From Betaproteobacteria bacterium UBA3031 (lineage in GTDB: Bacteria > Pseudomonadota > Gammaproteobacteria > Burkholderiales > Eutrophovitaceae): 16,059 nucleotides of DNA. The notes under the pieces were generated by a model that did not search any database, was not told the DNA's origin, and saw only the letters and a list, made by a program, of their open reading frames with translations. Shown in pieces: positions 7,157 through 14,946 of this stretch. A program made the position numbers and the translations under genes. How positions within the stretch are numbered: position 1 is the first letter of the stretch; each line of letters starts with the position of its first letter. The DNA is taken from contig DFDI01000113.1 of assembly GCA_002367635.1 (NCBI GenBank), forward strand, positions 1-16,059. The letters run 5' to 3'.

Positions 7157-7639
7157 CTATGCTTCCTCTGTGGTTTTAACAGGCTCTAATGTGACCTCTT
7201 CGGTTACCACTGCCGCTACTTCCACCTTAGGTGCAACCTCTGGTGCGGTAGGAACCTTCGGCGTAGCGGGCACTTCAGTTGAAGAAGTTGCTGGAGGACG
7301 TCCAACAATTTGTTTCGATTTATCTTCTTTCATCATAGAGGAAGGCTCAGTCACCGCATCCTTCATAGAAACGGTGAGATGTCGGATAACGGCATCATTG
7401 AATTTAAAACCCAATTCAAGCTCTTTGAGCACCTCTTGGTCACACTCGATGTTCATGAGAAGATAGTGTGCTTTATGAATTTTTTGAATGGGATAAGCAA
7501 GCTGTCTGCGCCCCCAGTCTTCCAACCGATGCACTACTCCCTGCCCGGTGGTAACTTGATTGCGATAACGCTCTATCATTGCTGGTACTTGTTCACTCTG
7601 GTCTGGGTGAACCAGAAATACGATTTCGTAATGCCGCAT
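7157..7639 (-). CDS. rpsF: 30S ribosomal protein S6 with long C-terminal tail
   Basis: S6 pairs with S18 on the 30S platform. Residues 1 to about 100 form the ferredoxin-like core, with MRHYEIVFLVHPDQSEQV, EDWGRRQLAYPIQK, YLLMNIE and the FKFNDAVIRHL helix. The total of 160 residues exceeds the E. coli 131-135. The last 50 or so are a Pro/Ala/Val/Thr/Glu-rich, low-complexity acidic tail ending TTEEA, probably disordered. In E. coli the S6 C-terminus is glutamylated by RimK, and a Glu-rich end here might be a similar target. The start ATG has a strong AAGGAGA SD. It is first in the operon rpsF-priB-rpsR-rplI, and its leader holds two hairpins and a promoter. Confidence 0.97.
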   Translation of the reverse strand: MRHYEIVFLVHPDQSEQVPAMIERYRNQVTTGQGVVHRLEDWGRRQLAYPIQKIHKAHYLLMNIECDQEVLKELELGFKFNDAVIRHLTVSMKDAVTEPSSMMKEDKSKQIVGRPPATSSTEVPATPKVPTAPEVAPKVEVAAVVTEEVTLEPVKTTEEA

Positions 7640-7662
7640 TAATTTGTCTCCTTATGGTTGAC

Positions 7663-7679
7663 GACGCTTCATAAGCGTC
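7663..7679 (-). other. Second hairpin in the rpsF leader
   Basis: GACGCTT (7663-7669) and AAGCGTC (7673-7679) are perfect 7-bp arms around a 3-nt loop. The hairpin ends about 11 nt upstream of the rpsF SD. It may shape ribosome access or stack on the neighbouring hairpin at 7686-7714. It has no T-tract of its own. Confidence 0.55.
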
Positions 7680-7685
7680 TTAAAA

Positions 7686-7714
7686 GCCCCCTAAAAATGC
7701 GGTTTTAGTGGGGC
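7686..7714 (-). promoter_or_regulatory. rpsF leader hairpin, candidate S6:S18-binding motif
   Basis: On the minus strand GCCCC-A-CTAAAA pairs with TTTTAGGGGGC to give 11 bp with one bulged A (7709). The loop reads CCGCAT, and TTTT follows the stem. S6:S18 complexes of other bacteria are known to bind an rpsF leader structure that displays a CCG trinucleotide, so this is a candidate for that element. The GC-rich base followed by four T could instead act as an attenuator. The exact motif layout was not verified. Confidence 0.45.
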
Positions 7715-7725
7715 AAGGGATGCGA

Positions 7726-7754
7726 AGTATACCCTCTTTTACAGGCCTACACAA
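7726..7754 (-). promoter_or_regulatory. Candidate sigma-70 promoter of the rpsF operon
   Basis: On the minus strand TTGTGT (7754-7749) and TATACT (7731-7726) are separated by 17 nt. The -10 is a good match (5/6) and the -35 a modest one. AT-rich sequence lies upstream. A start about 7 nt further on would place the whole two-hairpin leader inside the mRNA, about 80 nt before rpsF. Confidence 0.55.
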
Positions 7755-7975
7755 ATAAGGAAAACAAATAATAATACGTAGGAACAACGTGTTAGCTAAA
7801 TCAAACATCAAGATCAAATTTTTAGATTAATAGTTCAAATAAAAATATAAGTATCCACTACATTAAGATGTTTACACAATACTGCTATCTGGACCTGTAT
7901 TTATTGTTATAGTCCCGAGCTTTTGGAAAACCAACAGCACACTCCGAATTGTTGAGGGATCTCGAATAAAATCAA
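7755..7975. other. AT-rich intergenic region before the exporter gene
   Basis: This is the rest of the 336-bp gap between the divergent rpsF operon and the MFS gene. I see no open frame of note, no repeat and no RNA gene. A TATAGT (7908-7913) could be a -10 box for the exporter, but no good -35 lies 17 nt upstream. TTTACA (7871-7876) is too far away. No convincing regulator dyad is visible. Confidence 0.4.
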
Positions 7976-9499
7976 ATGGCCGCGCACACGTCTCCACAAG
8001 ATCAAAACATTGTGCCTGCTCGACGCTGGCTTTTGCTGCTGACCGTGCAAATCGTCACATTATTGTTCGGTATGTCCATTACCGCATCAACCATTGTTCT
8101 ACCTCATATTCGAGGTGCCTTATCGGTCAATCAGGATCAAGCCTCTTGGACCGTAACGTTATTTCTATTGGGAGCGGCAGTCGGGACACCAATCACAGGC
8201 TGGCTGGCCGGTCGACTCGGCTGGCGTCGTCTAATGATTGGGACTTTGATTGGATTCACTATCGCGTCAATAGCCTGCGGGCTTTCCACAAATATTGAGA
8301 GCCTACTGATATCCAGGACTGCACAAGGACTTTTTGGAGCCCCTTTGACACCTTTAGGACAGGGCATGTTACTTGCGACATTCGCGAAACGACAACACGC
8401 TCTTGTGCTTATGCTTTGGGGAATCGGCGGCACTATGGGTCCCGTGTTAGGTCCCATATTAGGCGGTGTGGTTGGAGAAGCGCTGGGTTGGCGGTGGACC
8501 TATCTATTTCTTGCTCCCATTGGAGTGCTGGCTATAATAATCGCAGCATTCGCTCTAAGTGATCAACAGCGAGGAACCTCTGGAAGATTAGGATGGACGG
8601 GTTTCTTAAGTCTTGTCATCGCGATGGGATCAGCGCAGTTATTACTGGATAGAGGTCACCGTTTAGATTGGTTTGAATCGTTTGAAATCTCAGCTGAACT
8701 GTTCATCTGCCTCATTGCCACGCTATTTTTTCTGGGGAGCACAATTTACTCAAAAACACCATTTTTTGAACGTGCGATTTTCACCAACTGGAATTTTGCG
8801 ATCGGGCTCCTAACAATGCTGCTTATGGGGGCCCTCAGTTATACGCCTATAGCCCTGTTCCCAACCCTACTTCAAGACCTCCGCGGATACCCAGATGCGA
8901 CTGCCGGCATATTACTTTCCGCACGGGGCTTAGGAAACTTGGCCAGTTTTTTTATCGTTGTTCAATTTACGCGAAAGAATGCCAAACTCGCCCTCACCGC
9001 AGGGATAGCACTGCAAATTTGGGCAGGCTGGGCTATGTCCTCACTTAACATTAACATGACGGAATTTGATGTGATGTGGACTAACTTTGTACAAGGGTTT
9101 GGCTTTGGGTTAGCCTATACTCCGATGACAGTCCTGGCCTTTTCGACACTGCCAAATCGGCTTACCGTGCAAGGGGCATCGCTATTTAATATGATGCGAA
9201 ATTTCGGCAGCAGTCTATTCATATCCATTTGTATATTGACACTTCTAAGGTCTACTGCAGAGAATTACGCCGGGCTTAGCCAAGCAATCAACCCTATGAA
9301 TCAATGGCTCTCAGAACCACAAATATCGAGCTATTGGGGAACAGATTCGATGGTATCCCTAGCTCGACTGAGTCAAGAGATTGCAAATCAATCCTTAATG
9401 GGTGGATATCTTAATGCGTTCAGTCTCTTTACTTGGGTAGCCGTTGCCGCCCTGCCACTCGCCTGGCTCTACAGGTCTAACAAAGGCACGACTCAGTAA
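7976..9499 (+). CDS. MFS drug exporter, DHA2 family (EmrB/QacA-like)
   Basis: This is a predicted proton-driven multidrug or small-molecule exporter of the inner membrane. The 507 residues and about 14 hydrophobic spans fit the DHA2 (14-TM) branch of the major facilitator superfamily. Motif A-like GWLAGRLGWRRL (75-86) follows TM2. ISRTAQGLFGAPLTP (112-126) carries the motif B Arg114. GPVLGPILGGVVGEALGW (155-172) is the antiporter motif C. EmrB normally works with an EmrA membrane-fusion partner, but none is next to it, and no regulator gene adjoins. The substrate cannot be told from sequence. The ATG at 7976 has only a distant GAGGG about 20 nt upstream, so the start is plausible but not fixed. 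It is convergent with the M23 peptidase gene, 28 nt apart. Confidence 0.9.
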   Translation: MAAHTSPQDQNIVPARRWLLLLTVQIVTLLFGMSITASTIVLPHIRGALSVNQDQASWTVTLFLLGAAVGTPITGWLAGRLGWRRLMIGTLIGFTIASIACGLSTNIESLLISRTAQGLFGAPLTPLGQGMLLATFAKRQHALVLMLWGIGGTMGPVLGPILGGVVGEALGWRWTYLFLAPIGVLAIIIAAFALSDQQRGTSGRLGWTGFLSLVIAMGSAQLLLDRGHRLDWFESFEISAELFICLIATLFFLGSTIYSKTPFFERAIFTNWNFAIGLLTMLLMGALSYTPIALFPTLLQDLRGYPDATAGILLSARGLGNLASFFIVVQFTRKNAKLALTAGIALQIWAGWAMSSLNINMTEFDVMWTNFVQGFGFGLAYTPMTVLAFSTLPNRLTVQGASLFNMMRNFGSSLFISICILTLLRSTAENYAGLSQAINPMNQWLSEPQISSYWGTDSMVSLARLSQEIANQSLMGGYLNAFSLFTWVAVAALPLAWLYRSNKGTTQ

Positions 9500-9527
9500 T
9501 AATCTGAGCCAAAATAATTTTTACTCG

Positions 9528-10400
9528 TTATAGAAACAAATCCGGATTAACAGATACGCCATTTAAAATTACGCCGAAGTGAAGGTGCGGACCCGTCACC
9601 CGGCCAGACACCCCCACACGACCAATTTGAGACTTATGGGATACAACGTCGCCAACCGAAACATCTATTTCACTCAGGTGTGCATAAAGAGTTAGAAAAC
9701 CACTCCCGTGGTCAATGGTGACCATTTTTCCAGAAAAGAAATAGTCGCCCACATCAATAATCAAGCCCGGACTAGCCGCTAGAACAACGGTACCCGTTGA
9801 TGCAGCGATATCCATTCCGCTATGTGGTGATCTAGGTTCGCCATTATAGATTCGTCTAAAACCAAAAGTGGATGAAAGTCGGCCTTCGACGGGCATACGT
9901 AATTTGAAGCTATCCAGTTTTTTCTGCGTAAACGTACGCTTTACCGCGTCAATGTGCGTCTTCTCAGATTGATGTCTCTCAAGATTAGTCTGCGACAAAG
10001 CAACATGCTTACTGGCGACTTTTAATTTTTCTTCACCATAATCATTCTCTAACACGCGCACTAAGTAAGAGAAAGAAATCCAATCATCGACTTTAACCTT
10101 AATAGCAACCTCAGCACCAACCTCTGCAGATAACGGAATGCCAACGACTGCGAACCAGTCACCAGAAACTTTAATTGCAGCCACTCGGTCGCCTTGATAT
10201 GAAACATTCGGCGCATCGGAATATGGGCCTAGCTCGAAGATCGAAACCCCACCTGCAATAGGCTTGTGCGTAGGAAGCTCATTCGCCTCAAGAACTGGAG
10301 ATATGAGACACAAGGCCGCACCGATGACAACACATTGAATGCATCTTTTTATGCGCAACACATAAAAGATCAAAATCAAACCCCATGTTTTTTTATTCAC
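9528..10400 (-). CDS. Secreted M23-family peptidoglycan endopeptidase
   Basis: This is a predicted zinc endopeptidase that cleaves peptidoglycan cross-links in the periplasm. The 290 residues begin with a positively charged, hydrophobic leader (about 1-39), with likely cleavage after a LEA motif. Residues about 48-120 resemble the M23 N-terminal beta domain (GGVSIFELG, WFAVVGIPL). The LytM catalytic domain (about 168-290) has SPHSGMD (zinc ligands His193, Asp197), YAH (His241) and PHLHF (His272, zinc ligand His274). All key residues are present, so it should be active rather than a degenerate activator. The GTG start overlaps the stop of the upstream gene as GTGA, implying translational coupling to the small membrane protein. 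It is convergent with the exporter gene. Confidence 0.9.
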   Translation of the reverse strand: MNKKTWGLILIFYVLRIKRCIQCVVIGAALCLISPVLEANELPTHKPIAGGVSIFELGPYSDAPNVSYQGDRVAAIKVSGDWFAVVGIPLSAEVGAEVAIKVKVDDWISFSYLVRVLENDYGEEKLKVASKHVALSQTNLERHQSEKTHIDAVKRTFTQKKLDSFKLRMPVEGRLSSTFGFRRIYNGEPRSPHSGMDIAASTGTVVLAASPGLIIDVGDYFFSGKMVTIDHGSGFLTLYAHLSEIDVSVGDVVSHKSQIGRVGVSGRVTGPHLHFGVILNGVSVNPDLFL

Positions 10401-10747
10401 AAATAACGCTTAGTTCGAAGCTTAAACATCAAAATCAAGTTAACTATAAACAAACATAAAGCGATAAAAAAATGAGTTCTCATCCAAAAAATAGTCTTAT
10501 TAATCAATTCGTTGACGACCACAGTTTGATCAACCAAATGCTCATGCAGCAAGAGTGTTATTTCTTTTAATCCAGATGTATCGGAGGAAGCTTGAATGAG
10601 ACTCAACACAACCACCGGAGGGTTTGATAGCACCTCCCAATCTGGAAAAACTTTTATATCAAGATAAATCACTCCGAGGAAGAGCGTGAGGTAGCCTAAT
10701 ACAGATAATCCATTTATCCAAAGCAAAGAGTGCATGAGTCTATTCAA
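10397..10747 (-). CDS. Small two-TM membrane protein of unknown function
   Basis: I do not recognise this family. The 116 residues show a hydrophobic span at about 8-30 (LLWINGLSVLGYLTLFLGVI) and a second at about 89-109 (ThrHis-PhePheIleAla to MetPheLys), ending in a basic KLRTKRYL tail. Roughly 55 residues between them hold LSNPPVVVLSL and an acidic, partly helical stretch. By the positive-inside rule both ends are cytoplasmic and the middle is periplasmic. The longest frame starts at TTG 10747, while an ATG at 10735 gives 112 residues; neither has a strong SD. Its stop overlaps the start of the M23 gene by 4 nt, so the two products probably act together on the cell wall. prpE ends 33 nt upstream. 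Confidence 0.75.
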   Translation of the reverse strand: MNRLMHSLLWINGLSVLGYLTLFLGVIYLDIKVFPDWEVLSNPPVVVLSLIQASSDTSGLKEITLLLHEHLVDQTVVVNELINKTIFWMRTHFFIALCLFIVNLILMFKLRTKRYL

Positions 10748-10780
10748 TGTACATAATCCCGTTTTCTCGTGAGTAAGCCG

Positions 10781-12679
10781 CTATGCTCGAATCGCTTTTA
10801 TAATTTCTTCGATCGCAGCTGGATCTTCTAAAGTAGTCAAATCACCTGGATCTCTACCTTCGGCAATAGCCTGAATGCTTCGTCTTAATAGCTTTCCAGA
10901 GCGAGTTTTAGGTAGCATAGCGACGAAATAAACATTTCTCGGCCTGCCGATCGCACCAAGAGACCGATCCACTTCCTTCATGATTTCCTTCTGTTCCGTT
11001 TCGTTATGAGATAAATCATAAATATCAATCAGGCTTTTACGAACAACAAACGCAATCGGCATTTGCCCCTTAACAGCGTCCCGAACACCTACAACAGCAA
11101 CTTCTGCGACATTTCCGTGATTTTGAATCGCCTCTTCAATCTCTCGAGTACCCAATCGATGTCCTGCAACATTAATCACATCATCGGTACGACCCAGAAT
11201 AAAGTGATATCCATCCTGATCCCTAATGCCCCAATCAAAGGTCGAATAGACAAGAGTCGACTCGAATGTTGAAAAATATGTACTCACAAACCGCTCATCG
11301 TCTCCCCATATAGTGCTCATACACCCGGGCGGCAATGGTGGGACAATCGACACGAGGCCTTTTTCATTTGCATCCGCCTCAGAAGCATCTGACTCACGTA
11401 ACACTTTAAGGTTATACCCGTACGCAGGAAAAGAAGGACTTCCATACTTAACGGGAGTTGATTCGATCCCAGGCATGGGTGTTAACACAGGCCACCCAGT
11501 TTCAGTTTGCCAAAAATGATCGTGAACAGGCTTTCCAATAGCACCCGATATCCAACTATGCGTCGATTCATCCAAGGGCTCTCCTGCTAAAAACAAATGC
11601 TTCAAAGCACCCAGATCATATTTATCGATATATTTCGGATCCTGTTTTTTTAATACTCGAATAGCAGTTGGTGACGAGAACATCACATTTACATTGTATT
11701 TTTCAACGAGGCTCCACCATATCCCTGGGTCAGGAGTCGTTGGCAACCCTTCATAAAGCAAAGTTGTCATCCCCATAATGAGTGGCGCATAAACGATATA
11801 CGAATGACCAACTACCCAACCAATATCGGACGTCGTAAACATCGTGTCGCCCGCTTGCGCGTCATATATATGATGCATAGACGCGGCTAGAGCGACTGCA
11901 TACCCACCAGTATCGCGCTGCACACCCTTGGGCTTACCGGTCGTTCCAGATGTGTACAAGATATAGCTTGGCTCGTTAGACTCAAGCCATTCAACCTCAA
12001 CTGTTTCACCATTAAACGACTGAACAGCCTCTCGATAATCAATATCTCGTTCTGCATTCCAATCAAACTTATCCACTAAACCTCGATTGACTAAAATCAC
12101 GTGCTCTGGTGGTTTTTGAGCTAACTCTAAGGCCTCGTCGACTAATCCTTTATAGGGAATAATACGTCCTCCTCTCATCCCCGCATCAGCAGTTACCATA
12201 ACCTTTGGGGAACAATCATCCACCCTTTGAGCCAAACTGGAGGGGGCAAAGCCTCCAAAAACAACCGAATGAACGGCTCCGATTCGAACGCACGCCAGCA
12301 TCGCATAAACAGCCTCAGGGATCATCGGCATATAGATTAAAACTCTGTCGCCTTTAATAACTCCTTTTTTCTTCAGCAGAGCAGCAAATTTATTTACCTC
12401 TTGATGCAATTCTCGGTAGCTAATCGCGCACTCTGAATTCGTCTCAGTAGAAACATAAATAATCGCATCTTGGTCTGGTCGTTCATCTAAATGACGGTCA
12501 ACCGCATTGAAGCAAAGATTGGTCTTTCCGTTCAAAAACCACTTGGTGAATGGTGGTCTCGAATAATCAATTACCTGATCAAACGCACTGTCCCAATGGA
12601 TCAACTTGGCCTGCTCAGCCCAAAATTCGTCCATTTTTTCCATCGATTTTTGGTGAAATTCATTTATTTTTTTTGACAC
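10781..12679 (-). CDS. prpE: Propionate--CoA ligase (PrpE type), possibly acrylate-CoA ligase
   Basis: This adenylate-forming enzyme makes propionyl-CoA, and in some marine bacteria acryloyl-CoA, from the acid, ATP and CoA. The 632 residues match PrpE (628 in E. coli). Motifs include YTSGTTGKPKG (about 242-252), VFGGFAPSSLAQRVDD, TSDIGWVVGHSYIVY, WQTETGWP and the C-terminal PKTRSGK, whose Lys (about 596) is the acetylation-controlled catalytic residue. The GVQRDTGGYAVAL and MRGG runs are PrpE-like rather than Acs-like. The start chosen is GTG 12679, with GAGGGAG 7 nt upstream. A TTG at 12706 gives nine more residues but lies within 4 nt of acuI and lacks an SD. It follows acuI by 30 nt in the same operon, which supports a C3-acid role. 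Acetyl-CoA synthetase is the main alternative. Confidence 0.92.
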   Translation of the reverse strand: MSKKINEFHQKSMEKMDEFWAEQAKLIHWDSAFDQVIDYSRPPFTKWFLNGKTNLCFNAVDRHLDERPDQDAIIYVSTETNSECAISYRELHQEVNKFAALLKKKGVIKGDRVLIYMPMIPEAVYAMLACVRIGAVHSVVFGGFAPSSLAQRVDDCSPKVMVTADAGMRGGRIIPYKGLVDEALELAQKPPEHVILVNRGLVDKFDWNAERDIDYREAVQSFNGETVEVEWLESNEPSYILYTSGTTGKPKGVQRDTGGYAVALAASMHHIYDAQAGDTMFTTSDIGWVVGHSYIVYAPLIMGMTTLLYEGLPTTPDPGIWWSLVEKYNVNVMFSSPTAIRVLKKQDPKYIDKYDLGALKHLFLAGEPLDESTHSWISGAIGKPVHDHFWQTETGWPVLTPMPGIESTPVKYGSPSFPAYGYNLKVLRESDASEADANEKGLVSIVPPLPPGCMSTIWGDDERFVSTYFSTFESTLVYSTFDWGIRDQDGYHFILGRTDDVINVAGHRLGTREIEEAIQNHGNVAEVAVVGVRDAVKGQMPIAFVVRKSLIDIYDLSHNETEQKEIMKEVDRSLGAIGRPRNVYFVAMLPKTRSGKLLRRSIQAIAEGRDPGDLTTLEDPAAIEEIIKAIRA

Positions 12680-12686
12680 CGCCTTA

Positions 12687-12693
12687 CTCCCTC
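12687..12693 (-). promoter_or_regulatory. SD deciding the prpE start
   Basis: GAGGGAG on the minus strand lies 7 nt before GTG 12679. It lies inside the extra coding stretch implied by the TTG at 12706, so the GTG is the better start. Confidence 0.75.
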
Positions 12694-12709
12694 TATCGCT
12701 TGTCAACGG

Positions 12710-13702
12710 TCAATCAGAAATCTTAACGACAGAACGTCCTCGCATTTTCGCTTGCATCACCAAATCGAATGTTGCCGGCAACTCATCAAATGCAACAGTA
12801 GTAACAATCTTATCGAGATTTCTCGGCTTCATATCAGTTGCAAGTCTCCTCCACACCTTACGTCTAACCGCCATCTCAGCATTTACTGAGTCAATGCCTG
12901 CCAGCGTTACCCCTCGAAGGATGAATGGCATTACCGTAGTGTTAAATTTAAAACTCGAAGCCAATCCGATAGAAGCAATAGCGCCACCAACCTTAACTGT
13001 ACTCGCCATCCAGGACAATATATCCCCTCCTAGATTATCGACAACACCTGCCCAAGTCTCACGACCTAAGGGTCTAATTTTAGTCAAATCAATCGATGCA
13101 ATATCTAGCACTTCATTCGCCCCGAGGTCTTTTAAATATCCCGCTTGCTCGGGTTTTCCCGTCATAGCCGTCACGTCATAGCCCAAAGCCGCGAGAATAT
13201 CTATGGCAATTCCTCCTACACCACCTGTAGCACCATTCACGACAACTGGACCGGCACTTGGGTTAAGTCCGTTGTGCTCCATACGCTCAACAGCCAGACC
13301 CGCAGTAAATCCTGCCGTTCCTAACGCCATCGAACTAAAAAGGTCTAACCCATTTGGCATCGGAACAACCCATTTAGCAGGTATGCGACAGTACTCAGCA
13401 TAACCACCATGATGAGCTACCCCAATGTCATAACTCGTCGCGATGACTTCTTGGCCCACCTTGAAATCATCTGAAGATGATTCAACCACCACACCTGACA
13501 AATCGATTCCTCCGACACATGGAAATCTGCGAATAACCTTTCCTGCACCGGTCGCAGCTAACGCATCCTTAAAGTTCACCGAAGAGTAGGCAGTTTTAAT
13601 GAGGACCTCTCCCGGATCCAGATCATCGGTGTCTATATTTTTAAAACCACTTGTAACACCGTCTTCTGCCTCTTCAATTAAGAATGCTTTAAATTGCGTC
13701 AT
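12710..13702 (-). CDS. acuI: Acrylyl-CoA reductase (NADPH), AcuI/YhdH family
   Basis: This cytoplasmic zinc-less medium-chain reductase reduces acryloyl-CoA to propionyl-CoA with NADPH. It serves DMSP/acrylate breakdown and detoxifies reactive acryloyl-CoA. The 330 residues match YhdH/AcuI. The N-terminal GroES-like domain has YSSVNFKDALA (39-49) and the conserved GGIDLSG (64-70). The Rossmann domain has VVNGATGGVGG (154-164). C-terminal GVTLAGIDSVN and MRGRSVVKI blocks agree with the family. The start chosen is ATG 13702, because AGGAG (13713-13709) is 6 nt upstream. An ATG at 13708 directly abuts the SD. prpE follows after 30 nt, making the acryloyl-CoA to propionyl-CoA link plausible. A general quinone-oxidoreductase-like function is the less likely alternative. 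Confidence 0.92.
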   Translation of the reverse strand: MTQFKAFLIEEAEDGVTSGFKNIDTDDLDPGEVLIKTAYSSVNFKDALAATGAGKVIRRFPCVGGIDLSGVVVESSSDDFKVGQEVIATSYDIGVAHHGGYAEYCRIPAKWVVPMPNGLDLFSSMALGTAGFTAGLAVERMEHNGLNPSAGPVVVNGATGGVGGIAIDILAALGYDVTAMTGKPEQAGYLKDLGANEVLDIASIDLTKIRPLGRETWAGVVDNLGGDILSWMASTVKVGGAIASIGLASSFKFNTTVMPFILRGVTLAGIDSVNAEMAVRRKVWRRLATDMKPRNLDKIVTTVAFDELPATFDLVMQAKMRGRSVVKISD

Positions 13703-13708
13703 GTTCAT

Positions 13709-13713
13709 CTCCT
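13709..13713 (-). promoter_or_regulatory. SD deciding the acuI start
   Basis: AGGAG on the minus strand is followed by ATGAAC and then the second ATG. Six-nt spacing favours the start at 13702 over the ATG at 13708, which touches the SD. Confidence 0.8.
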
Positions 13714-13720
13714 ATAATGT

Positions 13721-13749
13721 TTTATCTTAATTTTTGTGCGCTGCGGCAA
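13721..13749 (-). promoter_or_regulatory. Candidate promoter for acuI-prpE
   Basis: On the minus strand TTGCCG (13749-13744) and GATAAA (13726-13721) are 17 nt apart, each 4/6 to consensus. It lies in the 75-nt zapE-acuI gap. A start 7 nt downstream would leave only about 12 nt of leader with the SD near the 5' end, which weakens the call. Read-through from zapE is also possible. Confidence 0.25.
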
Positions 13750-13777
13750 TATTACAACATTGCACTCAATCAGTTTT

Positions 13778-14848
13778 TTATGGCAAATGAGCTTCGCCAA
13801 GATAGCGTGCAGTCTGCATCTCAATTACACGTGATTCAGTACGATCTTTTTCAGTCCCGCCTAGCGAATCTGTAAATAAAGACGTTAAAGCAAATTCTGA
13901 ATCAATCACTAAGTTCACTCGTCGATCGTAGAACTCATCAACGAGCCAAGTAAACCGTCTACGCGCATTATCTTTATCTTTATCAAACTTAGGAACTCTG
14001 CTGATAAAAACCGTATGAAACTGCTTGGCTAATTCAATATAATCGTCTTTTCCTCGAGGACCGTCACAGATCTCATCAAAATGAAACCAAATCACCTCTT
14101 TCGAAACCATCTTAGTGAGGACAGATCGATTTTGTAGTTCAATCATCTCTGAATGTTTGTTTTCTTTAGAAAGTAAATCAAACAAATTCATTACCGAAGA
14201 TTCAACCTCATTTTGGCTCCCGCGAAAGTAGACTCCCGCTTTCTCTAAGGAGATCAATCGATAATCCTCACCAGCATCGAGATTGACTACGCTCATCTTT
14301 GCTTTAATTAAATCAATAGTAGGCAGAAACCGGGCTCTCTGAAGACCATGTTCATAGAGCTTATCAGGCCTCCAATTGGCGGTAGTAACGATCACCACCT
14401 CTTCGGTGAAAAGCGACTCGAGTAGGTTCCTCATAATCATCGCATCTCCAATATCTGAAATATGAAATTCATCGAGACATAATAATTTTGTTTTCGATGC
14501 TATATCTTTTCCAATAATCTGAAGAGGATTCTGTCGACCTTGCAGGTCTCTCAGCCTGTGATGTATTTCCTGCATGAACCGGTGAAAGTGAATCCTCTTT
14601 TTTTTATCGACTCGGATGTTTTCATAAAAGAGATCCATCAGGAAGGTTTTTCCGCGACCTACTCCTCCCCAAAGATACATACCTTTTGGAAGATTCGATT
14701 TAAAAAACAGTCGCGTTATTAAACTTTTTTTTTGTGACGACTGTTCGAGATCTACGGCCAGTTGTGCGAACTGATTAGCTGTCTTAATTTGCGCTCTATC
14801 AAGCGCATACCCTAGGTCTTTCGCCTTCGATTCAATCAGCTGTCGCAT
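13778..14848 (-). CDS. zapE: Cell division ATPase ZapE (AFG1 family)
   Basis: ZapE is an AFG1-type AAA+ ATPase that binds FtsZ and affects Z-ring constriction in E. coli, mainly under stress or low oxygen. The 356 residues are near the 375 of E. coli. Walker A is GGVGRGKT (61-68), preceded by KGMYLWGG. HFHRFMQEIH (87-96) and Walker B LLCLDEFHISDIGDAMI (122-138) are strongly conserved. The sensor region reads TTANWRPDKLYEHGLQRARFLP (about 155-176). The ATG at 14848 has AGGAG 4 nt upstream. It follows lpdA by 98 nt, a gene order common in betaproteobacteria, where it closes the sucA-sucB-lpdA cluster. The link with that complex is positional only. Confidence 0.96.
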   Translation of the reverse strand: MRQLIESKAKDLGYALDRAQIKTANQFAQLAVDLEQSSQKKSLITRLFFKSNLPKGMYLWGGVGRGKTFLMDLFYENIRVDKKKRIHFHRFMQEIHHRLRDLQGRQNPLQIIGKDIASKTKLLCLDEFHISDIGDAMIMRNLLESLFTEEVVIVTTANWRPDKLYEHGLQRARFLPTIDLIKAKMSVVNLDAGEDYRLISLEKAGVYFRGSQNEVESSVMNLFDLLSKENKHSEMIELQNRSVLTKMVSKEVIWFHFDEICDGPRGKDDYIELAKQFHTVFISRVPKFDKDKDNARRRFTWLVDEFYDRRVNLVIDSEFALTSLFTDSLGGTEKDRTESRVIEMQTARYLGEAHLP

Positions 14849-14946
14849 GGCACTCCTACTTGCGGGGTATACGGATTCTTAACTTCATAGAAAAGACCAT
14901 ACTGTAATGGCGCAATTAACGCTCAAGCACCTTATGGCATTGGGTT

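Noticed and set aside
7005..7642. Two long plus-strand frames (153 and 110 residues) antisense to priB and rpsF
   Set aside because: They mirror conserved genes and owe their length to the low-complexity S6 tail codons.
8137..8457. 106-residue minus-strand frame within the exporter gene
   Set aside because: It is antisense to the MFS gene. Its Pro/Ala/Ser/Val-rich composition is what antisense frames of membrane proteins give.
12680..12706. N-terminal extension of prpE from the TTG at 12706
   Set aside because: No SD precedes the TTG, while GAGGGAG stands 7 nt before GTG 12679, which gives the usual PrpE length.
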